DNA of 64,000 bases, from NCBI GenBank assembly GCA_023023105.1, contig CP083824.1, positions 806,001 to 870,000 on the forward strand. Reading direction: 5' to 3'. The translations under genes and the position numbers were made by a program. Every line of letters starts with the position of its first letter. The stretch's first letter is position 1. Shown here in pieces: positions 40,493 to 49,970 of this stretch. The notes under the pieces were generated by a model. That model ran no database searches. It was not told the DNA's origin and saw nothing but the letters and a program-made list of their open reading frames with translations. This DNA is from Enterobacter ludwigii (lineage in GTDB: Bacteria > Pseudomonadota > Gammaproteobacteria > Enterobacterales > Enterobacteriaceae).

Positions 40493-41198
40493 TGATATCT
40501 CGCTGCAGATAAATATCCTGGTTTGAGTAATCACTGCCGTCTTTTTCATTCCAGTTCAGACTCCCGCGTGAGCGGAAACGCCACGGGCCTAAATTGGCAC
40601 CGTAACGTAAGCCCGCATAGGCACTGTCACTGTTGCTGCCCGTACCTTCACTATGCCAGGCGTTGAGGTCGTAAGATGCCATCGCGACAGGAATACCTTC
40701 TTCCCAGAGTGAAGGATCGACATAACCCTGAGGAAGTTTAAGCACGTACAGCTGGGGAACGGTCAGATCCAGCTCTTGTGTTGATGTGTTAAAATTCGCC
40801 GTCGCACCAGGGAAGGCTTTCGCAATATCAATACACGCTGCCGCATCACCCGAATCATTTTTTTCGAGCGATTCAGTATTAATACCGACCTGCTTCAGTA
40901 TTGTTAATGTCATGCACGGCGTTGCACGCGGCGTGCCGTTATCTTTAAACTCGACTTCGGCTGTTATTTTTTCTTTACCATTAACCGTTATTTTTGTCTG
41001 ATATTTCCCTGGTAAAATAGGGTTGCCTTGTGAAAAACGACCTACGTCAATTTTATTGCCCGTATTAAATAAAAACTGGTCGTTAAACTCGATATCATCC
41101 GCTGCAGAACTGACAGTGGATTGAATATCATCCGCTATGGCATTCAGAGGTATTGCCGCACTAATAGAAAGGCACAGAAATGAACGTCGAAAAAACAT
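40493..41198 (-). pseudogene. Fimbrial outer-membrane usher, N-terminal fragment (disrupted by IS1)
   Basis: About 235 codons: a signal peptide (MFFRRSFLCLSISAAIPLNAIA), the periplasmic N-terminal chaperone-binding domain (IEFNDQFLFNTGNKIDVGRFSQGNP ... ) and the first barrel strands, ending at QDIYLQRDI where IS1 interrupts. A stop codon inside the IS follows after one or two codons. The remainder is at 37834-39724. A fragment with a signal peptide and the start of the barrel could be exported but not form a pore. In family terms this is StiC/HtrE-like; it lies 62 bp after the chaperone gene. Confidence 0.93.
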
Positions 41199-41260
41199 TA
41201 TTATCCCGATCCGTGAGTTGCCGATAACGTGCTCGGCATAGCCATGTACTATGATTATTA

Positions 41261-42004
41261 TTAGTTGAGTGTTGCTTCGTGCTCTTGCATGCCACCAAAG
41301 TCATTAATGGATGCATAGTTAACTTTGCCGTTGCTAATGCCAGTCAGCCCTTTCACTTTCATTGTTTCGCTGGAGAACGGTTTCACAGAACTACTCTCCA
41401 CTTCATATTTTTTGCCATTAACGGTCAGAGAAGCGGAGGCAATTGATACGTTGTATGCAGAATCATTCTTCGCAACCAGCACAACATCGTTAGCAACCTT
41501 TTTCTGCGACCAGATCAGGTGCTTTGCAGATTCATCGGGTGAACCTTTGAGTCCTGTTGGGCGGAAAAAGAGTTTGATACGCGTGCGGAAAGCCAGTTGC
41601 AGCATATTCTGATCGCCATTGTTTTTGGCTTTGGGTGGTACTTCCAGCACATTAAACCAGAACAGTGATTCACGGTCTTTGGGTAATGACTGGCCGAGTG
41701 AGGTAATGCGGATAGACTGGCCTTTTTGCGCGTCTACGCGAGTGACCGGCGGCGTAATGACGAACGGTAACTTAAGCTCCTGAGGGTCGGTCGTGTCACG
41801 GCCATCATCCAGCCATGACTGAACGAGTAAAGGGTGTGAGCCTCTGTTTTCCAGATTCACCACAACATCTTTTGCTTTTTCAGGATAAATAATACGGGTT
41901 CCGGAGATAACAATATCAGCGTGGGCATGACATGCCATTATGCTGGTCAGCACAAAAGAGAGTGCTTTCATTCCTTTGATCATTTTTGCATTAAGCTGTC
42001 GCAT
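41261..42004 (-). CDS. Periplasmic fimbrial chaperone (PapD family)
   Basis: This 247-aa protein has a signal peptide ending CHAHA and a mature start DIVISGTRIIYPEKAKDVVV, the typical first strand of PapD chaperones. The conserved KDRESLFWFNVLEVPPK motif and the Arg/Lys residues for the pilin C-terminus are present. The ATG at 42004 is preferred over a GTG two codons earlier because GGAG is correctly placed. It donates strands to the pilins of this operon. It is downstream of the major pilin and upstream of the usher, the usual order. Confidence 0.9.
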   Translation of the reverse strand: MRQLNAKMIKGMKALSFVLTSIMACHAHADIVISGTRIIYPEKAKDVVVNLENRGSHPLLVQSWLDDGRDTTDPQELKLPFVITPPVTRVDAQKGQSIRITSLGQSLPKDRESLFWFNVLEVPPKAKNNGDQNMLQLAFRTRIKLFFRPTGLKGSPDESAKHLIWSQKKVANDVVLVAKNDSAYNVSIASASLTVNGKKYEVESSSVKPFSSETMKVKGLTGISNGKVNYASINDFGGMQEHEATLN

Positions 42005-42078
42005 ATCCACTCCAGGATAATTGAGATAAACAAGCGCCCACGGCTAAGCGGGCGCATTATTAAATAAATAATCGACGA

Positions 42079-42669
42079 TTATTCGTAGCTCATAGTGAAG
42101 TAGGCATTAGCAGAGACTTTACCCGCAGTGACTGGGTTGGTGTCTTTCACCCAGGCAGAACCCGGAACATACGCCACGCGGTAATACAGTTTGCCGGAAC
42201 CACTGGTGACAGTCGCAACCTGCGTATTATTGGCAGGCTGGCCAACCATAATACGATCGGTATTGCTGCTGGAGTTGTTATACATCGCCAGGCTAACGTT
42301 GGTTGCTGAACCTGCAACGTTAGAGTCTGGATCCACGGTACCGTTAGCCACGGAACCCATGTTTTTGGACATAAAGTTTGCGGAAGCTTTAGACACAGTA
42401 TCAGGGCAGTTTGTCAGCAGCAGTTCAAAGTTTTTCGCACCAACACCTTTGTCCAGCGTAGTGGCTTCAACATCAGATTTTTTTACGACCGGCAATGCGA
42501 TAGTGATGTTGTTAGTACCTTCACCATTGTTGGTGGTAATAGTACAGGTGGTATCGGTAACTGCACCGTCAAATGTGATCAGGCCAAGATCGGTAGCAGC
42601 GAAAGATGAAGAGGAACCCAGTGCCAGAACTACGGTAGCAGCTGCCATGCTAATTTTTTTCAGTGACAT
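42079..42669 (-). CDS. Major fimbrial subunit (type 1-like pilin)
   Basis: The 196-aa pilin has signal peptide MSLKKISMAAATVVLALGSSSSFA, mature N-terminal donor strand ATDLGLITFDGAVTDTTC, second Cys in LLTNCPDT, and C-terminal YFTMSYE. It is the first gene of the operon and so the likely shaft subunit (YadN/StiA position). The start is inferred from the signal peptide; the SD is weak (GGAT). The 290 bp upstream to panD are very AT-rich, which fits a silenced and regulated fimbrial promoter. Without an usher the subunit should be made but not assembled. Confidence 0.9.
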   Translation of the reverse strand: MSLKKISMAAATVVLALGSSSSFAATDLGLITFDGAVTDTTCTITTNNGEGTNNITIALPVVKKSDVEATTLDKGVGAKNFELLLTNCPDTVSKASANFMSKNMGSVANGTVDPDSNVAGSATNVSLAMYNNSSSNTDRIMVGQPANNTQVATVTSGSGKLYYRVAYVPGSAWVKDTNPVTAGKVSANAYFTMSYE

Positions 42670-42916
42670 AACAATATCCATGTAAAAGATTAAAAAGCCA
42701 AACATTGTTTTTGGCGGACGGATAATAGAGTGCACACTAAAAAAAGTAATTTTAAATTTACTTAAAATGGGCTTTAGCTATTCTGTTTTTTCAAATAAAC
42801 CAGTTGGTTAATAGTGGTATTGTAAAAAGATTAAATAAAATCTTAAAAAAATGGAAAGGACTGGCGGAATATTTCTTTTTGAAGAATAATATTTCTTGGT
42901 GATGATTATATCTGCC

Positions 42917-42957
42917 GGCCCGAATTATTTATCTGGCGATATAATTCGGGCCTTTTT
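42917..42957 (+). terminator. Terminator-like hairpin 3' of panD, T-run on the plus strand
   Basis: GGCCCGAATTAT and ATAATTCGGGCC form a perfect 12-bp stem over a 12-base loop, followed on the plus strand by T5. It lies directly after the panD stop on the minus strand, but there the downstream bases are not T-rich. As a rho-independent signal it therefore reads better for rightward transcription toward panD. Confidence 0.7.
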
Positions 42958-42958
42958 A

Positions 42959-43339
42959 TCAGGCAACCTGAACAGGAATTGCCTTTGCGGTGCGTTTCAT
43001 GTCGTTGTCGCCTTCGAAGTAGGCCACTTTCGGCTGCCAGCGGCGCGCTTCTTCGTCGGACATCATGACGAAGCTGGCGATGATTACGATGTCACCCACG
43101 TCAGCGCAGTGTGCTGCCGCGCCGTTGACGGAGATAATTTTTGAGCCGCGCTCGGCGGCAATCGCGTAGGTAGAAAAGCGTTTGCCGTTGTTCACGTTCC
43201 AGATATCAATCGCTTCATTTTCAAGGATGCCAGCCGCGTCCAGAAAATCCTGGTCGATTGCGCAGGAGCCTTCATAGTGCAGGTCGGCCTGGGTGACTTT
43301 CACACGGTGAAGCTTACCTTGCAGCATTTTGCGAATCAT
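42959..43339 (-). CDS. panD: PanD, aspartate 1-decarboxylase proenzyme
   Basis: The 126-aa proenzyme is self-cleaved between Gly24 and Ser25 (YEGSC) to give a pyruvoyl group. It makes beta-alanine for pantothenate. The N-terminus [29 protein letters not shown] is near-identical to E. coli. Maturation by PanZ is expected in enterics but that gene is not here. It is the last gene of panB-panC-panD, 33 bp after panC, and precedes a hairpin. Confidence 0.98.
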   Translation of the reverse strand: MIRKMLQGKLHRVKVTQADLHYEGSCAIDQDFLDAAGILENEAIDIWNVNNGKRFSTYAIAAERGSKIISVNGAAAHCADVGDIVIIASFVMMSDEEARRWQPKVAYFEGDNDMKRTAKAIPVQVA

Positions 43340-43372
43340 TACGTTTACCTTTAATCGTCCGGGTAGAAAAAA

Positions 43373-44224
43373 CTACGCCAGCTCAACCACTTTATTGTCA
43401 ATAAGGCGGGCCTGACCGAGCCATGCCGCCACCAGGATCACCGCACGTTTGCTGGTCTCTGCAAGCTCCAGCAGCGTATCGGCATCGCGAATTTGAACGT
43501 CGTCAGCGCGGAAACCTTTTTCGTTCAGCGCTTGTTCGGCCAGGGCGATAATCTCTTCTGCACTCAGCTCTTTAGCCAGAAGTTGCTCAGCCATGGTATT
43601 CATGACCTTGCTTAAGCCCGGCGCGATTTTGCGCTGATCGGCCGTCAGATAGCCGTTACGGGAGCTGAGCGCCAGACCGTCTTTGGCACGCACAATCGGC
43701 ACGCCGACGATCTCGATATCGTAACCCATATCGGCAACCATCTTGCGGATCAATGCCAGCTGCTGGAAATCTTTCTCGCCGAAGCAGGCAACGTCTGGCT
43801 GCACCAGATTGAACAGTTTGCTGACGATGGTGGACACACCGCGGAAATGACCCGGACGGCTCGCGCCTTCCAGCATGGTGGAAATGCCCGGAACGTCAAC
43901 GTAGGTCGCCTCATCGGTACCCTGAGGGTAGACATCGGCGGAAGCTGGGGAGAAAACAATATCCGCATGGCGTTTTTTGATCTTCTCGCAATCTTCCTGC
44001 AGGGTGCGCGGGTAGCGTGCCAGGTCGTCGGCGCGGTCAAACTGCATTGGGTTAACGAAGATACTGACCACCACGATGTCTGCCCGGGCTCTCGCCTCAT
44101 CGACCAGCTTCATATGGCCGTCATGCAGGTTGCCCATGGTCGGGACCAGTGCGATGCGTTTACCTTCCTGACGTGCACGACGGATGTGCTGGCGCAGCAG
44201 CGGCAGGGTTTCAATGATTAGCAC
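43373..44224 (-). CDS. panC: PanC, pantothenate synthetase
   Basis: The 283-aa cytoplasmic enzyme joins pantoate and beta-alanine with ATP. HIGH-like motif [12 protein letters not shown] (residues about 30-41) and the [13 protein letters not shown] signature are seen. The start codon is GTG at 44224 with SD AAGGAG; this gives the E. coli N-terminus and length. It begins 11 bp after panB in one operon with panB and panD. Confidence 0.97.
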   Translation of the reverse strand: MLIIETLPLLRQHIRRARQEGKRIALVPTMGNLHDGHMKLVDEARARADIVVVSIFVNPMQFDRADDLARYPRTLQEDCEKIKKRHADIVFSPASADVYPQGTDEATYVDVPGISTMLEGASRPGHFRGVSTIVSKLFNLVQPDVACFGEKDFQQLALIRKMVADMGYDIEIVGVPIVRAKDGLALSSRNGYLTADQRKIAPGLSKVMNTMAEQLLAKELSAEEIIALAEQALNEKGFRADDVQIRDADTLLELAETSKRAVILVAAWLGQARLIDNKVVELA

Positions 44225-44235
44225 AACGAGACTCC

Positions 44236-45027
44236 TTAATGGAAACTGTGTTCTTCGCCCGGGTAAACGCCGGACTCAACCTCGGCAATATACTGCCTGA
44301 CCGCAGCGCGCATGTCGCCCGCTTCCGTGAGGAAATTTTTGGCAAATTTCGGGATATGTCCGCCAGTAATGCCAAAAGCGTCGTGCATCACCAGGATCTG
44401 GCCATCAGTCACGTTACCTGCGCCAATACCTATCACCGGAATCGACAGCGCGTCAGTGATGCGTTTTGCCAGCTCAACCGGAACGCACTCCAGCACCAGC
44501 AGTTGTGCGCCTGCGGCTTCAAGGGCGAGGGCATCATCGAACAGCGTTTGTGCGGCATCGCCACGGCCCTGCACTTTATAACCGCCAAAGATGTTCACGG
44601 ATTGCGGCGTCAGGCCCAAATGACCGCACACCGGCACGGCGCGCTCGGTGAGCATTTTCACCGTATCAACGAGCCAGGCGCCACCTTCGATTTTGACCAT
44701 GTTGGCCCCGGCACGCATCACGACTGCTGCATTTTCAAAGGCTTGCTCTGGCGTGGCGTATGCCATAAACGGCAGGTCGGAAAGCAGCAGGCAGGCTGGC
44801 GCACCACGGCGCACGGCACGGGTATGGTAAGCAATATCCTCAACCGTAACCGGCAGGGTGGAATCATGTCCTTGTACCGTCATCCCTAACGAATCTCCGA
44901 CCAACATGACGTTGATACCCTCTTCGGCAAAGAGTTTGGCGAAGCTGTAGTCATACGCGGTGATGGTGGCGAAGCGTTTTTTTTCCTGTTTGCATTTCTG
45001 CAGTAAGGAGATGGTGGTTGGTTTCAT
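44236..45027 (-). CDS. panB: PanB, ketopantoate hydroxymethyltransferase
   Basis: This 263-aa Mg-dependent enzyme forms ketopantoate from 2-ketoisovalerate and 5,10-methylene-THF. Motifs include [36 protein letters not shown] and [13 protein letters not shown]. It heads the pan operon. The upstream 122 bp to folK, where E. coli K-12 carries its yad fimbrial cluster, contain nothing else here. Confidence 0.98.
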   Translation of the reverse strand: MKPTTISLLQKCKQEKKRFATITAYDYSFAKLFAEEGINVMLVGDSLGMTVQGHDSTLPVTVEDIAYHTRAVRRGAPACLLLSDLPFMAYATPEQAFENAAVVMRAGANMVKIEGGAWLVDTVKMLTERAVPVCGHLGLTPQSVNIFGGYKVQGRGDAAQTLFDDALALEAAGAQLLVLECVPVELAKRITDALSIPVIGIGAGNVTDGQILVMHDAFGITGGHIPKFAKNFLTEAGDMRAAVRQYIAEVESGVYPGEEHSFH

Positions 45028-45149
45028 ACTGTTTCCTGATAGCCCAAAAGCGAATCTTTGCGCATTTTAACAGTAACATTCGGGGGAACAATGATTTTAG
45101 CTAACCGATTAACGGCAAATATTTCAGGGTTAATCGGTAAGATGCAGGA

Positions 45150-45629
45150 TTACCAGCGAGCGGGTCTTTCCGCCTTGAGAGTGTCCAGAATGGCTTTCAG
45201 CGAGATACCATCCGGAAAGGTGAGGTCGGGTGCAACTTCGAACAGCGGCCAGAGCATAAAACCCCGGTTTTTCATGTCGTAGTGCGGAACAGTGAGGCGA
45301 TCGGTGTTTATGACCTCATGACCATACAACATAATATCGAGATCGAGAGTGCGTGGCCCCCAGCGTTCGGCTTTGCGTACGCGACCCTGTTGCAGTTCGA
45401 TGCGCTGAGTATTATCCAGCAGCGTTTCGGCATCCAGAGTGGTCTCCAGCACGACGGCGGCATTGAGATAATCAGGCTGATCCTGCGGGCCCAACGGTGG
45501 GGTACGGTAAAACGAAGAGACGGCCACGATCCGGCTTTGCGGAATTTCGCCCAGCGCCTGTACGGCAGCGTTAACCTGCTCCAGCGGAGAGGCTAAATTG
45601 CTGCCGATGGCGATATACGCGAGGGTCAT
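45150..45629 (-). CDS. folK: FolK, 6-hydroxymethyl-7,8-dihydropterin pyrophosphokinase
   Basis: The 159-aa enzyme of folate synthesis transfers pyrophosphate from ATP. Visible are [10 protein letters not shown], the [16 protein letters not shown] region and the signature [14 protein letters not shown]. The start ATG overlaps the pcnB stop by four bases (ATGA), so the two genes are translationally coupled, as in E. coli. Confidence 0.97.
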   Translation of the reverse strand: MTLAYIAIGSNLASPLEQVNAAVQALGEIPQSRIVAVSSFYRTPPLGPQDQPDYLNAAVVLETTLDAETLLDNTQRIELQQGRVRKAERWGPRTLDLDIMLYGHEVINTDRLTVPHYDMKNRGFMLWPLFEVAPDLTFPDGISLKAILDTLKAERPARW

Positions 45630-47023
45630 GAAGCACCTTCACGACGAGGCGCACGTTTGCGCGGACGACGATGACGGCGACGTGGTTCCGGCTCTTCATC
45701 CAGCCCGGTGAGCATATCTTTCTGTTCAGGCGGGGCGGAAACCTGGAACTCGGCCCACCATTGCGCCAGACGCTGCAGCTCCTGATTCCTTTCAATTTCA
45801 GCCCGCAGTGACAGCAGATCGAATGCCGCGCGGAACTTAGGATGCTCCATCAACTTCCAGGCACGTTTGCCCTGACGACGGGACATACGCAACTGAAGCT
45901 GCCAGATATCACGCACCAGCGTGGTAATACGTTTCGGGATCGCCAGCGTACGGCACCCTTCGTCCAGCACGTCGTTCGCGGCCAGTGCGAAGGCATCGTA
46001 ATAGGCGAGACCGCTCTCCTGAGTGATTCGCTGAGCCGTTTCCAGCAGTGGATACCAGAACATCGCCGCAAACAGAAACGCCGGATTCACGCGCATATCG
46101 TTGCGAATACGGGTATCGGTATTTTTCAGCACCTGCGCAATCATGCGCTCCATCGGGCTGTCACCGCTTTCGGTGAAGTAGCGGGTAATGGTCGGGAACA
46201 GCGGCTGGAACAGGTTGTATTCGCGCAGCAGATTATAAGTTTCAAAGCCGTGGCCGGCCTGCAGCAGTTTCAGGGCTTCCTCAAACAGACGGGCAGGGGG
46301 CACGTCGTTGATCAGCGTCGCCAGACGGGGAATAGGCTCGGCTGTTTCCGGGCTAATGCGCATATTCAGCTTGGCGGCGAAACGCACGGCGCGCAGCATA
46401 CGCACGGGATCTTCACGGTAGCGCGTTTCCGGCGTGCCGATCAGACGAATCAGGCCTTCTTTCAGATCCTGCATGCCGCCGACGTAATCACGCACGGTGA
46501 AATCCGCCACGCTGTAGTAAAGGCTATTGATCGTGAAGTCACGACGCTGGGCATCTTCTTCGATAGAACCGAAGATATTATCGCGCAGCAGCATACCGTT
46601 CTGGCCGCGCTGCGACGTGGTGCGATCCGATGCGCCCGCTTCGTGGTGGCCGCGGAAGGTCGCCACTTCGATGATCTCCGGTCCAAACATCACGTGAGCC
46701 AGACGGAAACGGCGGCCAACAAGACGGCAGTTACGGAATAATTTACGCACCTGCTCAGGCGTGGCGCTGGTCGTCACGTCGAAATCTTTTGGCTTTTTGC
46801 CCAGCAGTAAATCACGCACTCCACCGCCCACGAGATAGGCCTCGTAGCCCGCTTTATTCAGACGATAGAGCACCTTGAGGGCATTTTCACTGATATCTTT
46901 GCGGGAAATATTGTGCTGCTCACGCGGAATAACCGACATGTGTGGCTGTGCAATAGCATCATTCGCCATGCTCTCTTCGCGGCTTAGCACTTTACGGCAA
47001 AAATTAGCGACTCGGGTAAAAAT
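45626..47023 (-). CDS. pcnB: PcnB, poly(A) polymerase I, with AUU start codon
   Basis: The 465-aa enzyme adds 3' poly(A) tails that promote RNA decay and controls ColE1-type plasmid copy number through RNA I. The nucleotidyltransferase motif [19 protein letters not shown] and RRDFTINSL are present; the tail is Arg-rich ([16 protein letters not shown]). No ATG fits the conserved N-terminus. Reading on from the internal GTG gives [17 protein letters not shown] preceded by ATT at 47021-47023, with GAGG seven bases upstream. AUU is the reported start in E. coli, where it keeps expression low, and the length (465) is identical. If the AUU is not accepted the annotation would begin at 46990 (GTG). 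Confidence 0.93.
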   Translation of the reverse strand: MFTRVANFCRKVLSREESMANDAIAQPHMSVIPREQHNISRKDISENALKVLYRLNKAGYEAYLVGGGVRDLLLGKKPKDFDVTTSATPEQVRKLFRNCRLVGRRFRLAHVMFGPEIIEVATFRGHHEAGASDRTTSQRGQNGMLLRDNIFGSIEEDAQRRDFTINSLYYSVADFTVRDYVGGMQDLKEGLIRLIGTPETRYREDPVRMLRAVRFAAKLNMRISPETAEPIPRLATLINDVPPARLFEEALKLLQAGHGFETYNLLREYNLFQPLFPTITRYFTESGDSPMERMIAQVLKNTDTRIRNDMRVNPAFLFAAMFWYPLLETAQRITQESGLAYYDAFALAANDVLDEGCRTLAIPKRITTLVRDIWQLQLRMSRRQGKRAWKLMEHPKFRAAFDLLSLRAEIERNQELQRLAQWWAEFQVSAPPEQKDMLTGLDEEPEPRRRHRRPRKRAPRREGAS

Positions 47024-47065
47024 GGTACACCTCGTAGTGTGTTTTGTTATGAAAAAAGCGGCTAA

Positions 47066-47956
47066 TCATAGCTCAGCGCAACGCATTTGAGAATGCTGGA
47101 TTTTTTGCACCGCCGTGAGCGTCCAGTGGGCGATCGCCATTTTCAGCAGTTCGTCAATACGCAGATCCTGCCATTCGTTGGTTACATTCTGGTTGAGAAA
47201 TCGCAGCGCGTCGATCAAAACCGGGCGTGGATCGCCGTGTGGCAGGGCTGGCGCATGGTTTTGCTTCGACAGCTTACAGCCATGTTCATTGACTGCCAGC
47301 GGCAGATGAATGTAATCCGGCGCTTTCCAGCCAAACTGGTGATAGAGCGATATTTGCCGCACGGTAGGTTCAACAAGATCTGCGCCACGAACGATTTCCG
47401 TGACGCCCTGGAAATGGTCATCCACGACAACGGCCAGGTTGTAGGCGAACAGACCGTCACGGCGGTGGATAATAAAATCTTCACATGCCAGACGTTCATC
47501 GGCGTGGATCTTGCCGGAGAGTAAATCGTTAAAGTGCGTCACCGGGGAGCGCTGCTTGATGCGCACGGCGGCATTTTCCGGGGGAAGATTAAGCGTACGA
47601 CAATGACCGTCATAAACCCCTCCCACGCTCTGGATGCGTGCGCGGGTACAGGTGCAGTTATAGGAAAGCCCCTGAGCGCGAAGCCAGGCCAGCCGTTCCC
47701 GATACGCATCGTGACGTTTTGATTGCCAGAGAACGTCGTCATCCCAGTGAAGACCGTAATGTTCCAGCTGACGCAGAATGGTGTCTGCTGCACCGGGAAC
47801 TTCACGCGGAGGGTCAATATCTTCAATGCGAACAAGCCATTTACCCTGGCTGGCACGAGCCTGCAGGTAGCTGCCGAGCGCGGCAATTAATGAGCCGAAG
47901 TGTAATTCACCGGAAGGAGATGGCGCGAAGCGCCCAATATAGTGTGATTCAGACAT
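47066..47956 (-). CDS. gluQ: GluQ, glutamyl-Q tRNA(Asp) synthetase
   Basis: This 296-aa paralogue of the glutamyl-tRNA synthetase catalytic core attaches glutamate to queuosine in tRNA(Asp). HIGH-like [14 protein letters not shown] (residues about 10-23), a Cys/Tyr/Cys zinc site ([19 protein letters not shown]) and the KLSKQNHA motif are seen; there is no anticodon-binding domain, as expected. It follows dksA with a hairpin between and precedes pcnB by 42 bp, so it may be cotranscribed with pcnB-folK. Confidence 0.95.
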   Translation of the reverse strand: MSESHYIGRFAPSPSGELHFGSLIAALGSYLQARASQGKWLVRIEDIDPPREVPGAADTILRQLEHYGLHWDDDVLWQSKRHDAYRERLAWLRAQGLSYNCTCTRARIQSVGGVYDGHCRTLNLPPENAAVRIKQRSPVTHFNDLLSGKIHADERLACEDFIIHRRDGLFAYNLAVVVDDHFQGVTEIVRGADLVEPTVRQISLYHQFGWKAPDYIHLPLAVNEHGCKLSKQNHAPALPHGDPRPVLIDALRFLNQNVTNEWQDLRIDELLKMAIAHWTLTAVQKIQHSQMRCAEL

Positions 47957-47968
47957 ATCAACAGTAAC

Positions 47969-47991
47969 AAGGCGGGAGTGACTCCCGCCTT
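47969..47991 (-). terminator. Hairpin between dksA and gluQ
   Basis: AAGGCGGGA, centre GTGAC, TCCCGCCTT is a perfect stem. On the dksA strand it is followed by TTGTTACTGTT, a moderately U-rich tail. It should attenuate dksA transcripts before gluQ. Confidence 0.7.
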
Positions 47992-48015
47992 TGGAGTGTG
48001 TAAACAGCGCTGGTA

Positions 48016-48471
48016 TTAACCGGCCATCTGTTTTTCGCGGATTTCAGCCAGTGTTTTACAGTCGATGCACAGGTCGGCGGTTGGACGCGCTTCCAGGCGA
48101 CGAATACCGATTTCAACACCACAGGATTCGCAGTAGCCAAAATCTTCGTCTTCGACTTTTTTCAGCGTTTTCTCGATCTTTTTGATCAGTTTGCGTTCGC
48201 GGTCACGGTTACGCAGTTCGAGGCTGAACTCTTCTTCCTGAGCGGCGCGGTCGACCGGATCCGGGAAGTTAGCAGCTTCATCCTGCATATGAGTAACGGT
48301 GCGATCGACTTCATCCCTGAGTTGATTACGCCATGCTTCAAGAATACGCTTGAAGTGCGACAGCTGGGCTTCGTTCATATACTCTTCGCCCGGTTTCTCT
48401 TGATACGGCTCCACCCCAGCGATGGCGAGAATACTCAGGGACGATGTTTTACGGTTTTGCCCTTCTTGCAT
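48016..48471 (-). CDS. dksA: DksA, RNA polymerase-binding transcription factor
   Basis: The 151-aa protein acts with ppGpp in the RNA polymerase secondary channel to control rRNA and amino-acid promoters. Coiled-coil tip DPVDRAAQ with Asp71 and Asp74, and the zinc finger Cys114/117/135/138 (CESC ... CIDC) are all conserved. ATG 48471 has SD AAGGAG; six extra codons upstream are rejected. Sequence is almost identical to E. coli. Confidence 0.98.
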   Translation of the reverse strand: MQEGQNRKTSSLSILAIAGVEPYQEKPGEEYMNEAQLSHFKRILEAWRNQLRDEVDRTVTHMQDEAANFPDPVDRAAQEEEFSLELRNRDRERKLIKKIEKTLKKVEDEDFGYCESCGVEIGIRRLEARPTADLCIDCKTLAEIREKQMAG

Positions 48472-48647
48472 GTTGCTTCTCCTTAACACGCACTATCGAT
48501 CCCCGTGTCGGGGGAAAAATCAGGTCGCTATAAATAGCAGATGCTTTTCCGGATGGCAATTATCTAAACGTAACACTTGACAAGCCTGTGAGGAAAAGCG
48601 TATTTGCGCACGCGGCCAGAACACTTAATCATCAATCGTCTAATCCC

Positions 48648-49352
48648 TTATAAGACAATGGGAAGAGAGGATCTCAGAGTCATATTATCGGCAGAAAGTT
48701 CCGCTTTATAAGCCAAAACCTCTACCCCCTGCTTTTGTGCCTCATTCAACAATTGCGCGTATTTAGGATCAATATGGCGGGCAGGAGAGAATCGTTCAAT
48801 GGCTGAATGCAAAACCGCAAACAGCAACACGGCGCGTTTGCCCGCCGCCGCAACACTCATTAGCTCTCGCAGATGCTTCTGCCCGCGTAGCGTTACCGCA
48901 TCCGGGAAGTAGCCATTTTCCTGTTCCGCTAACGTCACTGATTTTACTTCAATATAGCACTCAGGCCTGTCTTGCGCCTGTAACATGAAGTCGATTCTGC
49001 TGCCTTCATCGCCATATTTCACTTCGCTTTTATGCGTGTCATAACCCACCAGTTCGGGAAGGGCATTATTCATTAGCGCTTCTTTAACCAGCTGATTGGC
49101 ACGCAGGGTGTTAACACAAATAAATGCCCCGCTTTGTGTTTCGGTCATTTCCCAGGTATGGGCATATTTGCGTTTCATATTCTCTGATGTGGAATACCAG
49201 ACCCGGTCACCCGGTGTCGCACACCCCGTCATAGCACCGGTATTGGGGCAGTGCAGGGTGAGCTGTGTTCCTTCAGGCGTGACTACGTCTGCGAGGAAGC
49301 GTTTGTAGCGTTGAATCAGCGTGGCGTGCTGCAGGGGAGGGCTAAACTTCAT
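48648..49352 (-). CDS. sfsA: SfsA, sugar fermentation stimulation protein
   Basis: The 234-aa DNA-binding/nuclease-like fold protein was named for stimulating maltose use in a crp* background. Its exact role is unclear. The conserved N-terminal [31 protein letters not shown], and C-terminal [23 protein letters not shown] are seen. The ATG overlaps the thpR TGA by one base (TGATG), as in the E. coli operon thpR-sfsA-dksA. Confidence 0.95.
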   Translation of the reverse strand: MKFSPPLQHATLIQRYKRFLADVVTPEGTQLTLHCPNTGAMTGCATPGDRVWYSTSENMKRKYAHTWEMTETQSGAFICVNTLRANQLVKEALMNNALPELVGYDTHKSEVKYGDEGSRIDFMLQAQDRPECYIEVKSVTLAEQENGYFPDAVTLRGQKHLRELMSVAAAGKRAVLLFAVLHSAIERFSPARHIDPKYAQLLNEAQKQGVEVLAYKAELSADNMTLRSSLPIVL

Positions 49353-49897
49353 CAGGCGTCCTTAACGGTGTTGCCCAGCGTCCAGCGCTGTAGCGGCGTG
49401 TAGCGGGTGCGTCCTTGTGCAAAGACGGATTCATAAAGTGCGAATTCATTAACCGGAAAGGCCCAGTGAAAACCTGGTGGTGGGATGGCAACGGCCTGAC
49501 CTGCATCGCGCAGCAACGTGATATGCGGATGAAACGGCTGCGGGCTCTGGTAACAGCCGCTGCGTGCCGCCTGGGCGCGCAGCATATTTGCAAGCTGTAA
49601 TATCCCACGAGGCGGCTGGCGCGTACCCAGCCAGACCACCCGCGAGCGCAACCACTGCCCGGCATCATCAAGGTGTAGCGTAAACCCCGGTTGAGAGATC
49701 CGTCCGGCCATTGATGCCAGGGCTCGCTGCTTATCGGCGCTCACATCACCCAAAAAGGCCAGCGTCAGGTGCAGGTTAGCCGCGGCAACAGGGCGACCCG
49801 CTTCCGGCGGGAAGTGCTCAGCGCGCCAGCGAACGATTTGCCGCTGTATCGGGGCGGGTAATTCAATGGCAAAAAACAGCCGTTTCGACTCAGACAT
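49352..49897 (-). CDS. thpR: ThpR (LigT), RNA 2',3'-cyclic phosphodiesterase
   Basis: The 181-aa protein is a 2H phosphoesterase with both motifs: [10 protein letters not shown] (near residue 42) and [10 protein letters not shown] (near 125). It hydrolyses 2',3'-cyclic phosphates and was first seen as a 2'-5' RNA ligase. The ATG gives [16 protein letters not shown], the expected N-terminus; a longer in-frame extension to about 50158 would run into hrpB and is rejected. It is divergent from hrpB across 73 bp. Confidence 0.93.
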   Translation of the reverse strand: MSESKRLFFAIELPAPIQRQIVRWRAEHFPPEAGRPVAAANLHLTLAFLGDVSADKQRALASMAGRISQPGFTLHLDDAGQWLRSRVVWLGTRQPPRGILQLANMLRAQAARSGCYQSPQPFHPHITLLRDAGQAVAIPPPGFHWAFPVNEFALYESVFAQGRTRYTPLQRWTLGNTVKDA

Positions 49898-49970
49898 ACG
49901 GGGGACTCGGTAATGATATGCGCCGATGCTACAATGTACGCCGACTAATGTTAACCCTCTGGAGCTGTTA

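Noticed and set aside
42670..42735. Longer major pilin with 22 extra residues
   Set aside because: Upstream residues would precede a standard signal peptide and have no ribosome-binding site.
45028..45149. Possible remnant of a yad fimbrial cluster between panB and folK
   Set aside because: The 122 bp contain no pilin-, chaperone- or usher-like coding fragment; only a short leader region.
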